Shown one piece after another: positions 6,710 through 13,305 of a stretch of DNA of 24,627 bases (position 1 is its first letter; each line of letters begins with the position of its first letter). The translations under genes and the position numbers were made by a program. Under the pieces are notes generated by a model. That model made no database searches. It was given only the letters and a program-made list of their open reading frames with translations, and was not told where the DNA came from. Source of the stretch: Colimorpha sp045222795 (GTDB lineage: Bacteria > Bacteroidota > Bacteroidia > Bacteroidales > P3). The stretch is from positions 1 to 24,627 of the forward strand of contig JBGUZF010000081.1 of the NCBI GenBank assembly GCA_045222795.1. The letters run 5' to 3'.

Positions 6710-7624
6710 ATGAACGATATATACGTTGACCAACAGATAAACATAAGGTCCATTAGGGCTTTTTTGGCTCGCAGGGAGTCCATTTTTCTGTTTTTGATAC
6801 TGACGATGGTGGCAGCGGTTTTGCTTGTCGTCTTCGGTCAGCCCACCTCTTTGACCAACTATACAACACAGTTGACCAGTCTGTCGCCTTTGGGACAGGT
6901 AACTATCTGTCTTATATCGGGTTTGGGTACTTTGATACTGAGCCGTGTAATCCTTTACTTCGTTAACCGTGCCCACGAGGTGGCCCCAGCGGGTTTGGCG
7001 GTATGGATAGTGGTCGAGTTACTGGTATGTGTGTCTGTAATCACATTGGTACTGTGGGCGGTAAGCGGTGCTGGCAAGGTCGATTTGGCTCCCCTTGTGG
7101 GTACAATTGTCCTCGGCTTTGTAGGGTTGCTGTTTGTGCCCACCGCTGTTACATATCTTATATTGCGCTTGCACGAGACTCATGACGAACTAATCCGTGT
7201 GCGTCAGGTGCTTGCGCGCCAAGATCCTGCGTCACAGGTGCCTGTCGACACCAATGTCAACTTCTATGCCAAAGGGGGCAGGTTGGCATTCTCGACGAAG
7301 CTTAGTAACATATTATATATAGAGGCAGCCGACAACTACGTCAACATCCACTATATCAATGGTGACAAGGAGGATACCTTTATCCTCTTCAATTCGATGA
7401 AGAACATCGAGAAGAACTTCAAGGGTACCAGCCTGATGCGCTGCCACCGCGGCTATATGGTCAACGCCGAGAATGTCAAGCTGATGCGCAAGGATGGTAT
7501 GGGCCTGCTGCTTGAACTAAACCAGACCGACAAGGTGGTGCCGGTCTCCAAGAGTTTCGCCGAACCTATCACTCAGTACTTTGCCTACAACACCAGCATG
7601 CCGCTCCCCGACGAGCAGAAATAA
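6710..7624 (+). CDS. Membrane-anchored LytTR-domain transcriptional regulator
   Basis: A 304-residue protein with a membrane N-terminus and a LytTR DNA-binding C-terminus. Hydrophobic segments lie near residues 25-42, 62-85, 95-118 and 127-152, predicting four membrane helices. A short basic linker follows (HETHDELIRVRQVLARQD). The LytTR domain spans about 185-290: NILYIEAADNYVNIHY (200-215) is its hallmark first half, and SLMRCHRGYMVN (241-252) is the conserved recognition region. There is no receiver domain, so control is probably by a membrane signal rather than phosphorylation (inference). The unknown gene starts 9 nt after its stop, and an exact direct repeat lies directly upstream. Signal and target genes are unknown. 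Confidence 0.88.
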   Translation: MNDIYVDQQINIRSIRAFLARRESIFLFLILTMVAAVLLVVFGQPTSLTNYTTQLTSLSPLGQVTICLISGLGTLILSRVILYFVNRAHEVAPAGLAVWIVVELLVCVSVITLVLWAVSGAGKVDLAPLVGTIVLGFVGLLFVPTAVTYLILRLHETHDELIRVRQVLARQDPASQVPVDTNVNFYAKGGRLAFSTKLSNILYIEAADNYVNIHYINGDKEDTFILFNSMKNIEKNFKGTSLMRCHRGYMVNAENVKLMRKDGMGLLLELNQTDKVVPVSKSFAEPITQYFAYNTSMPLPDEQK

Positions 7625-7633
7625 GCATCTATC

Positions 7634-8050
7634 ATGGAAATCAGACTTACCTATCAGGAAATCAGCGACCTTATAGAGAAGAAGGCGGGCCGTGCACTGC
7701 CAGTCTTCTATGGCGGCGACTCCCACACGGTGCGGGTGTCCTACGACGTCAACGTGCTCTTCAAGAGCGCCAGCGTGGGGCTCGACCTCACCGTGGAGGA
7801 TGTCTCCGACGGCAATATAACTATCTCGTACAACGGCGGTATGGGCATCGACTTCATGGTGAAGCAGGCCATCGGCATGGCCAAGAACCGCCCCGGCGGG
7901 GAGCTGATAGAACCCCTCGAGGGCAACCGCATACTTTTGGCTTTGAGCAAGAACCAGCAGGCGGGGTCGCTGCTCGACCATGTGACGCTGCGCGACATAC
8001 GCTTCGACGAGCAGTATGCCATCATCGACTTCGTGCCGAAGTCGCTCTAA
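7634..8050 (+). CDS. Uncharacterised 138-residue protein, co-transcribed with the LytTR gene
   Basis: I do not recognise a family. The protein is soluble in appearance, with no signal peptide or membrane segment. It starts MEIRLTYQEISDLIEKK and shows alternating hydrophobic stretches (VRVSYDVNVLF, SVGLDLTVEDV, GNITISYNGG), suggesting a largely beta-stranded fold, then a helical stretch (DFMVKQAIGMAKNR) and further strands at the end. It starts 9 nt after the LytTR stop codon, so it is probably in the same transcript and may act with that regulator. Its stop codon directly abuts the rlmH stop codon on the other strand. Codon use resembles that of its neighbours, which supports a real gene. Confidence 0.7.
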   Translation: MEIRLTYQEISDLIEKKAGRALPVFYGGDSHTVRVSYDVNVLFKSASVGLDLTVEDVSDGNITISYNGGMGIDFMVKQAIGMAKNRPGGELIEPLEGNRILLALSKNQQAGSLLDHVTLRDIRFDEQYAIIDFVPKSL

Positions 8051-8524
8051 TTAAGCATTGTGATATTTCTCGTGCCGCAGAATGGTGTGGGCACGGTATA
8101 GCTGTTCGAGGAAGAACAGCCTGACCATCTGGTGGTTGAAGGTCATCTGCGACAGCGATATCTTATGCTGCGCGGCGGCATAGACGGCGGGCGAGAAACC
8201 GTAGGCGCCGCCGATGACGAAAGCCAGCGTGCGCACTCCTGCATTCATCTGTTTCTGAAGGTATTCCGAGAAGCCCACCGACGTGTATTCCTTGCCGTGC
8301 TCATCGAGGAGCACAGTGCAGTCGACCTTGCTTAGCTGCTTGAGTATCAGTTCGCCTTCCTTCTCCTTGACTTCTTCGGCGGTGGCTTTGCCCATGCCCT
8401 TTAGGGCGAGAATGGTCACCAGCTCGAAGTCGCAGTAGTGCTTCAGGCGGCCGACATACTCGTCGATGCCCGTCTGGATATATGGCACGTCGGTCTTAGA
8501 TACTACTATCAGCTTGATATTCAT
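8051..8524 (-). CDS. rlmH: 23S rRNA (pseudouridine1915-N3)-methyltransferase RlmH
   Basis: A 157-residue SPOUT-class methyltransferase that uses S-adenosylmethionine to methylate pseudouridine 1915 in helix 69 of 23S rRNA. The family hallmark is the C-terminal knot: FVIGGAYGFSPAV followed by ISLSQMTFNHQMVRLFFLEQ and ending YRAHTILRHEKYHN. The start at 8524 (MNIKLIVVSKT) gives the standard RlmH length; the reading frame stays open further upstream, but that stretch lies inside the neighbouring gene in another frame. It overlaps the upstream GNAT-like gene by 4 nt (ATGA) and is the last gene of this minus-strand operon. No terminator hairpin was seen after its stop. Confidence 0.95.
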   Translation of the reverse strand: MNIKLIVVSKTDVPYIQTGIDEYVGRLKHYCDFELVTILALKGMGKATAEEVKEKEGELILKQLSKVDCTVLLDEHGKEYTSVGFSEYLQKQMNAGVRTLAFVIGGAYGFSPAVYAAAQHKISLSQMTFNHQMVRLFFLEQLYRAHTILRHEKYHNA

Positions 8525-9468
8525 AGGTGCAGCATCTTTTTGCCGAAGGGGATGCAAGAACGGTAGATGCAGGGTATCTCGGTCTTGGTGGTGCCGAACG
8601 AATGGTAGAAGTGGCCGATGCCGGGGTCCATGCCGCCCTCGAAGTCGAAGGCCTTGGTGCGGCCGTGGAGGTCGGTGAGCATCGTCCACACCAACAGCGT
8701 CATGCTGTTGCGCAGGGCGTCGGCGTGCAGGGCAGAGAGGAGCGAGTAGGCGCAGTGGTTGTCGAACACCACGAAGCGCGCCGCCATGAGGGTGCCCTCT
8801 TTGTCGCGCAGGCCATAGAGCAGCGCTTGATTGCGACACAAGGCGGTGGCGCACACACGCTTGATGAATTCGCGGCTCAGCAGGTCGTGTCCGCTGCGGC
8901 GTTCCCAGTAGGCGGTGTGGAAGTCGGCGAACTCGTCTATGTCCACGTTGCGGTCTACCGTGTAGGCTGTCTCCACTGCGTCGATGCCTTTGCGGCGTTC
9001 CTTAGCGGCAAGTCCTCTGAGGGCCGACGGCTCTGGAATCGGGTCGAAGCGGTAGGTGTGGCGTGTCGTAATGTCGAAGCCATATTCCGCGAACCGTTGG
9101 CATTCGCCGGCGGCGATTCCCGGCGCGAAGCGTTGCATGCAGAGCAAGGCCTTCTGCTCGCGCAGGCCGTAGGCCAAGGCTCCGAGGGTCGCCTTGCGCC
9201 CCAGGGCGTCCATACCGTCGCTCAGCCACGGGCCGCTCCACGGTGTCAGCTGCGGCAGCAGTATGTATTTAAGGCCCAGCTTCTTCCCGTAGAGGAACGG
9301 CAGGGCGCCGCAGCAGTGGCCGTCGTCGCCGACCAGTATCACATCCCACCGTTTGTCCTTGCACACCGTATCCATCCACCAATATTGCTGAAACAGAGGG
9401 ATGTTGTCTCCCTCTGTTTCACATATCCGTCGGTATGTATCCTTGTTATTGTATCTTGATTTTGACAC
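8521..9468 (-). CDS. FemAB/GNAT-like acyltransferase
   Basis: A 315-residue protein that looks like the GNAT-fold acyltransferase group related to FemAB (peptidoglycan-bridge type) found across Bacteroidota. Features include CETEGDNIPLFQQYWWMDTVC (14-34), a central basic segment LRGLAAKERRKGIDA, and near the C-terminus KAFDFEGGMDPGIGHFYHSFG, which resembles the FDFEGS-type motif of these proteins. The family transfers acyl or aminoacyl groups, but the substrate here is unknown. The start at 9468 makes it overlap the end of the OmpA-domain gene by 23 nt; no better start is visible, because the conserved region begins soon after. It overlaps rlmH by 4 nt. Cytoplasmic location is inferred from the lack of a signal peptide. 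Confidence 0.75.
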   Translation of the reverse strand: MSKSRYNNKDTYRRICETEGDNIPLFQQYWWMDTVCKDKRWDVILVGDDGHCCGALPFLYGKKLGLKYILLPQLTPWSGPWLSDGMDALGRKATLGALAYGLREQKALLCMQRFAPGIAAGECQRFAEYGFDITTRHTYRFDPIPEPSALRGLAAKERRKGIDAVETAYTVDRNVDIDEFADFHTAYWERRSGHDLLSREFIKRVCATALCRNQALLYGLRDKEGTLMAARFVVFDNHCAYSLLSALHADALRNSMTLLVWTMLTDLHGRTKAFDFEGGMDPGIGHFYHSFGTTKTEIPCIYRSCIPFGKKMLHL

Positions 9469-10426
9469 GGTTGTTCGCTATGCGGCCTTCGTAGGTGTCG
9501 TTGTCGCCGATGGGGTCGGCAGTACCCATAGCCTCAACCTCGATGCGGGTGGCGTCGATGCCGCGCATCTGCAGGGCTTTCTTCACCTCCACGGCGCGCT
9601 GGCGCGAGAGGCCGATGCAGTATTCCTCGGTGCCCTGGTTGTCGGTGTATCCGCTCAGCAGCACGCCCTTGCTGTCGTTCTCCTTGAGGTAGTCGCTCAG
9701 CTCGTCGAGCATGGGGTACCACGAGTCGACGATGGTGGCGTCGTGCGGGAAGAACTTGATGTCCTTGAAGGTGCGGCTTGTGGTGTCGGCGGCGATGATT
9801 GCCTTCTTCTTGCTGCCGAAGTATAGCAGGAGGCCGACGTGTATCACTTCGTCGCTGCTCTGCTCGTTATAGTAATTGGCGCCCTTGAAGTAGCGGTAGT
9901 CGACCTCTACCACCTTGTACTGCACCTTGTTGCGCCACTCTTTCTTCTTCATCCATGCGGAGAAAACATCGAGGCAAGCCAGAGCCTCTTTGCGGCCCTC
10001 TTCGGCCAGTCGGTCGTGTTCTTTGCTGTCGGTGATGTCAGGGTTGACGGCATATACGGCGCACATGGTCATCGTGGCCCTCGACACCTTCTCGAGGTAG
10101 TTCATCACCGGTTTCATCTCGCCCCAGTCTTCTTTATGTTTGGGCACAAAGGCTCCGGCGGCTCTACGCACGGCGGCGGGCACGGGGTCTCCGGTGATAT
10201 AAGGAATTGTGCTGTAGTCGAAAGGGGTGAAGTAGAGATCGCTCTTCTTCGAGCTGAAGGTGGTGAACTTGTCGAAGGTCATGTAGTCGACCTGACGTAT
10301 CTTCTGCTTGCCGGCGATTACGGGGCTTTCCTTCTGCTTGCCTTTGCTTTTGGTCTTGTTACTCTGGGCGTCGACGGTACCTGCCACAAGCAGCAGGCTC
10401 AACGCTATCAGCAGTATCTTTTTCAT
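9446..10426 (-). CDS. OmpA-family peptidoglycan-binding protein
   Basis: A 326-residue exported protein with a signal peptide (MKKILLIALSLLLVAGTVDA, cleavage likely after residue 20) and a C-terminal OmpA-like domain at about 222-325. Within it LSGYTDNQGTEEY contains D262, the aspartate expected to contact diaminopimelate; LSRQRAVEVKKAL (273-285) and GRIANNRVKIKIQ also fit the family. The middle region (about 30-220) is not recognised and lacks an obvious beta-barrel, so this is more likely a periplasmic or outer-membrane-associated protein gripping peptidoglycan than a classical porin. It lies 73 nt after the ftsE-like gene, and its end overlaps the next gene by 23 nt. Confidence 0.82.
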   Translation of the reverse strand: MKKILLIALSLLLVAGTVDAQSNKTKSKGKQKESPVIAGKQKIRQVDYMTFDKFTTFSSKKSDLYFTPFDYSTIPYITGDPVPAAVRRAAGAFVPKHKEDWGEMKPVMNYLEKVSRATMTMCAVYAVNPDITDSKEHDRLAEEGRKEALACLDVFSAWMKKKEWRNKVQYKVVEVDYRYFKGANYYNEQSSDEVIHVGLLLYFGSKKKAIIAADTTSRTFKDIKFFPHDATIVDSWYPMLDELSDYLKENDSKGVLLSGYTDNQGTEEYCIGLSRQRAVEVKKALQMRGIDATRIEVEAMGTADPIGDNDTYEGRIANNRVKIKIQ

Positions 10427-10499
10427 GGTATCGTGTGTTATTTGTTTCCTTATTTGTATCGCTTTAACGCGGTTTCTTTCATTTTATTGCGCGCGGGTG

Positions 10500-11198
10500 T
10501 CATTCCGTGTCGTGAGCCGTGCCGTTCTCGCAGACGATGACGCGGGCGGGGAAGCGGTCAATCATCATGAAGTCGTGGGTCGAGATAAGCATCGTGGTGG
10601 AGGTCTGGCGGTTGATGTCCACCAGCAGCTGCATTATCTCGGCCGAGGTCACGGGGTCGAGGTTGCCCGTGGGTTCGTCGGCGAGGATCAGCTGCGGGCT
10701 GTTGATGAGTGCGCGTGCGATGCCCACCCGTTGGCGTTCGCCTTCGGAGAGGTGCTGGGGCAGGGCGTTGGCCTTGTCGGCGATGCCCACGGCGGCGAGG
10801 GTTTTCTCTATCTGGTTCTTGATCTCGTTGCGTTTCTTCCATCCTGTGGCGCGGAGCACGAACTCGAGGTTGGCCTCTACCGAGCGGTCGTCGAGCAGGC
10901 GGAAGCTCTGGAACACTATGCCTATCTTGCGGCGCAACTGCGGCACCTTGCGGCGGCGCAGGTTCACCACATCGAAGCCGCAGACATGCGCCACGCCGCT
11001 GTCAAGCTTGATGTCGGAGTAGAGCGAGCGGAGCAGCGAGGTCTTGCCGGCACCGCTTTTGCCTATAAGGTAGGCGAATTCGCCCTCGTTCAGCTTAAGG
11101 CTTACATCCTTCAGCAGCGGTTCGCCGTCGAGGCTAATTGCAACATTCTCAAGTTCTACAATAGCATTGGAAATGCTTGCGCTATCGTTGTTTTCCAT
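10500..11198 (-). CDS. ftsE: FtsE-like ABC transporter ATP-binding protein
   Basis: A 232-residue ATPase subunit. Walker A is GKSGAGKT (46-53), the Q-loop glutamine is Q97 in IVFQSFRLL, the signature is LSEGERQRVGIARAL (150-164; the second Gly of the usual LSGGQ is Glu), Walker B is LILADEPTGNLD, and the switch histidine is H208. The sequence resembles the FtsE/LolD/MacB branch. FtsE with FtsX activates peptidoglycan hydrolases at the septum. No ftsX-like gene lies beside it, so the FtsE name is likely but not certain. It is first in its operon, directly behind a near-consensus promoter, and followed by the peptidoglycan-binding OmpA gene, which fits a cell-wall role. Confidence 0.78.
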   Translation of the reverse strand: MENNDSASISNAIVELENVAISLDGEPLLKDVSLKLNEGEFAYLIGKSGAGKTSLLRSLYSDIKLDSGVAHVCGFDVVNLRRRKVPQLRRKIGIVFQSFRLLDDRSVEANLEFVLRATGWKKRNEIKNQIEKTLAAVGIADKANALPQHLSEGERQRVGIARALINSPQLILADEPTGNLDPVTSAEIMQLLVDINRQTSTTMLISTHDFMMIDRFPARVIVCENGTAHDTE

Positions 11199-11224
11199 CG
11201 TGTCTGACTATAATAAATGCGCTG

Positions 11225-11255
11225 CAAAAATACACAAAAATCGGGACATGGCAAA
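11225..11255 (-). promoter_or_regulatory. Promoter of the ftsE-ompA-GNAT-rlmH operon
   Basis: Minus strand: TTTG (11252-11255), a 19-bp spacer, TATTTTTG (11225-11232), an exact match to the Bacteroides consensus. The predicted start near 11218 gives a leader of about 20 nt. Confidence 0.82.
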
Positions 11256-11277
11256 AACTTTTTTAGCCCCAACCCCT

Positions 11278-11321
11278 AAGGCACCTCTAAGCCACCTCTA
11301 CGGCACCCCTTCGGCATTGCA
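11278..11321. repeat. 11-nt tandem tract, C-rich word
   Basis: Four degenerate 11-nt units (first unit AAGGCACCTCT, last TCGGCATTGCA). It is the first of three tracts in the 508-bp gene-free gap 11199-11706 between the divergent ftsE-like and M28-like genes. Confidence 0.65.
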
Positions 11322-11367
11322 AACAAATGTCAAAAAAACACACACCAACACCACATCATCGCCACCG

Positions 11368-11450
11368 GAGGGTGATGCGGGGGTGAAGTGGGAGTGAGGC
11401 GGATGTGAAGTGGATGTGAAGTGGATGTGAAGTGGATGTGAAGTGGATGG
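11368..11450. repeat. 11-nt tandem tract, word GGATGTGAAGT
   Basis: Four perfect head-to-tail copies of GGATGTGAAGT (11401-11444) are flanked by three diverged copies upstream (from 11368) and a partial one downstream. The 11-bp period places the units on one face of the DNA helix. No coding signal was seen. Confidence 0.85.
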
Positions 11451-11522
11451 GGTTTAAAGGTTGAGTTTCAGTAGTTTAGAAATGTTAAAATCGTGTAAGT
11501 TACTGTAAACGTGGCGGGTAAG

Positions 11523-11564
11523 GTGAAATGTGAGAGGTGAGAGGTGAAAGGTGGGAAGTGGGGC
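11523..11564. repeat. Heptamer tandem tract, word GTGAGAG
   Basis: Six degenerate 7-nt units (GTGAAAT, GTGAGAG twice, GTGAAAG, then two more diverged) end about 40 bp before the promoter of the right-hand operon. Confidence 0.75.
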
Positions 11565-11601
11565 GAAAGTGAGTCGGATGGGCGAAAAAGGGGTAACATT
11601 T

Positions 11602-11632
11602 TTTGGTAATTGCGGATTTTTTTGTATCTTTG
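11602..11632 (+). promoter_or_regulatory. Promoter of the large plus-strand operon
   Basis: TTTG (11602-11605), a 19-bp spacer and TATCTTTG (11625-11632) match the Bacteroides consensus exactly. The leader to the ATG at 11707 is about 67 nt and ends in an AT-only stretch of repeated AAT triplets, as is common in front of Bacteroidota genes lacking a Shine-Dalgarno. Confidence 0.85.
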
Positions 11633-11706
11633 CTTAATTGCATATTGTGCCCCCGTCGGCGCAAGTGCTTGACGTATAGTAAATAATAATAAATAATAAT
11701 AATACG

Positions 11707-13269
11707 ATGAAGAGCAAAAAGTTCTATGTTGCGATGATTTTGGCGGCTTTTATGGCCGTTGGTGCCGCGTCTGTCAGCGGACAGAAGGGCAGCGTGGCCA
11801 AGCGCGATGCTGTGCCCATGCCTACAGTGAGCACCGACAGCGTGATGAAGCACATCATGGAGTTGGCGTCGGAGACCTACCAGGGCCGCCTGGCGGGCTC
11901 GGAGGGCTACGACCGCGCCGTCGGCTATGCCAGCCGCGTGTTGGAGCGCTACGGTGCCAAGCTGCAGAAGACCGCCGGCTTCGCCGTGGAGTGCAACGAG
12001 ATTGAGAATTGCAAGTTCAACGTGCGCCGCATGCCTCTTGGCGGCGGCCAGTCGTCGTCGGCCGGCGGATCGGCCACCGCCGAAGGCGACCGCCGCGTGT
12101 TCACGCTGGGCAACGAGTTCTGCTGCGCCGGTGTGTCGGGTCGCGGCTATGTCGACGCCCAGCTGGTGTTCTGCGGCTACGGAGTGGACGCAGGCATCTT
12201 CAACGAATACCGCGAAGTGGACGTGAAAGGCAAGATAGCCGTCGTGCTGACCTCTGTTCCCGACTGGATACCCAGCGATGTGGCCGACCGCTACCGCACG
12301 CTGCGCGACAAGGCCCGCACCGCCGAGCGTCACGGAGCCATAGGCATGCTGGCCATCAACGTCAGCACCTCGTGCATGCCCGACGAGCCGCAGGCCCGTG
12401 TGTGGTGCGGCGAGCTGCCGCATCTGGCCACCTTCCCCATACTGCACCTGACCCTCGATTGCGGCCGCGAGATCTTCGACGGCGAGAAGAAGCCGCTCGA
12501 CTACTGCATCGACCAGCTGGCCTCGAGCCACAAGGTGCAGAGCTTCTCGCTCCTCAAGAAGGGCGAGATCGACGTCAACGCCCGCTACCGCCAGGCGGCG
12601 CCTACGGGCAACGTGGTGGCGCTCCTCGAGGGCACCGACAAGTTCCTCTCCAAAGAGCTTATAGTCATGGGCGCCTGTCTTGACGGACAGGGCATGCAGG
12701 GCGAGACCTGCCTGTTCCCCGGCGCCGACATCAACGCCTCGGGCGTCGCAACGCTGCTTGAGACGGCGCGTGTGCTCAGCGACAAGAACCTGCGTCCCAG
12801 GCGCAGCATTCTCTTCGTCCTCTTCAGCGGCGGCGAGCAGCAGTATATGGGCTCGCGCCATTTCGTGGAGACCTATCCGCAGATGCGCCGCGTGGAAGCT
12901 TTCGTGGGCGTGCAGAACGTCGGCTACGGCGACAGCGTGATGGTGCTCGGCGACGCCAAGTATCCCTCGCTCTACGACAACATGCTGCGTCACGACACCG
13001 TTGCCGGCCGCAACAACGTGCTGCGTGGCGGCGACCGCACCCTGCCTCGTGGCGACGCGCGTGCCTTCGACGCCTTGGGTATCCCCTCGATAGTGGTGAC
13101 CACCCACGACGGCATGCACTACACCCGCGTGACGGGCGACATATGGGAGAACATCGACCGCCGCATCCTCGGCATTACCGCCCAGCTGGTGGCCGAGACG
13201 GTTGCCGAACTTGGCGAAGGCCTCTATATGGGCCGCAGCCTTAAGAGCAAGGGGGATAGGAGGGAGTAG
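11707..13269 (+). CDS. Exported M28-like protein with degenerate active site
   Basis: A 520-residue protein with a signal peptide (hydrophobic 7-20, cleavage near residue 25) and a peptidase M28 (zinc aminopeptidase) fold, with a PA-like insert at about 130-280. The M28 landmarks align, but most active-site residues differ. The usual GAHYDH is GACLDG (322-327), with C324 for the first zinc His. The usual GADDNASG is GADINASG (339-346), with I342 for the bridging Asp. The Glu-Glu pair is G376-E377, losing the general base. The later Asp is probably Q403, while H471 (GMHYT) remains. The frame is intact, so it is probably a non-catalytic binding or regulatory protein rather than a pseudogene. 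It opens the large operon, 36 nt before gldFG. Confidence 0.83.
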   Translation: MKSKKFYVAMILAAFMAVGAASVSGQKGSVAKRDAVPMPTVSTDSVMKHIMELASETYQGRLAGSEGYDRAVGYASRVLERYGAKLQKTAGFAVECNEIENCKFNVRRMPLGGGQSSSAGGSATAEGDRRVFTLGNEFCCAGVSGRGYVDAQLVFCGYGVDAGIFNEYREVDVKGKIAVVLTSVPDWIPSDVADRYRTLRDKARTAERHGAIGMLAINVSTSCMPDEPQARVWCGELPHLATFPILHLTLDCGREIFDGEKKPLDYCIDQLASSHKVQSFSLLKKGEIDVNARYRQAAPTGNVVALLEGTDKFLSKELIVMGACLDGQGMQGETCLFPGADINASGVATLLETARVLSDKNLRPRRSILFVLFSGGEQQYMGSRHFVETYPQMRRVEAFVGVQNVGYGDSVMVLGDAKYPSLYDNMLRHDTVAGRNNVLRGGDRTLPRGDARAFDALGIPSIVVTTHDGMHYTRVTGDIWENIDRRILGITAQLVAETVAELGEGLYMGRSLKSKGDRRE

Positions 13270-13305
13270 GTGAAAGTGAAAAGTGGAAAGTGAAAAGTAG
13301 AAAGT
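13270..13305. repeat. Heptamer tandem tract between the M28-like gene and gldFG
   Basis: The entire 36-nt gap consists of degenerate 7-nt units (GTGAAAA, GTGGAAA, GTAGAAA type) running right up to the gldFG start codon. Confidence 0.8.

Noticed and set aside
8525..8854. Upstream extension of the rlmH reading frame
   Set aside because: It lies inside the FemAB/GNAT-like gene in another frame; starting at 8524 gives the standard RlmH length and a 4-nt overlap.
11278..11450. Possible CRISPR array from the regularly repeated units
   Set aside because: Units are contiguous 11-mers without unique spacers, and no cas gene is nearby.
11500..13119. 539-codon minus-strand frame opposite the M28-like gene
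   Set aside because: It runs through the repeat tracts and promoter of the gap and is antisense to a clear protein fold, so it is a bias artefact.
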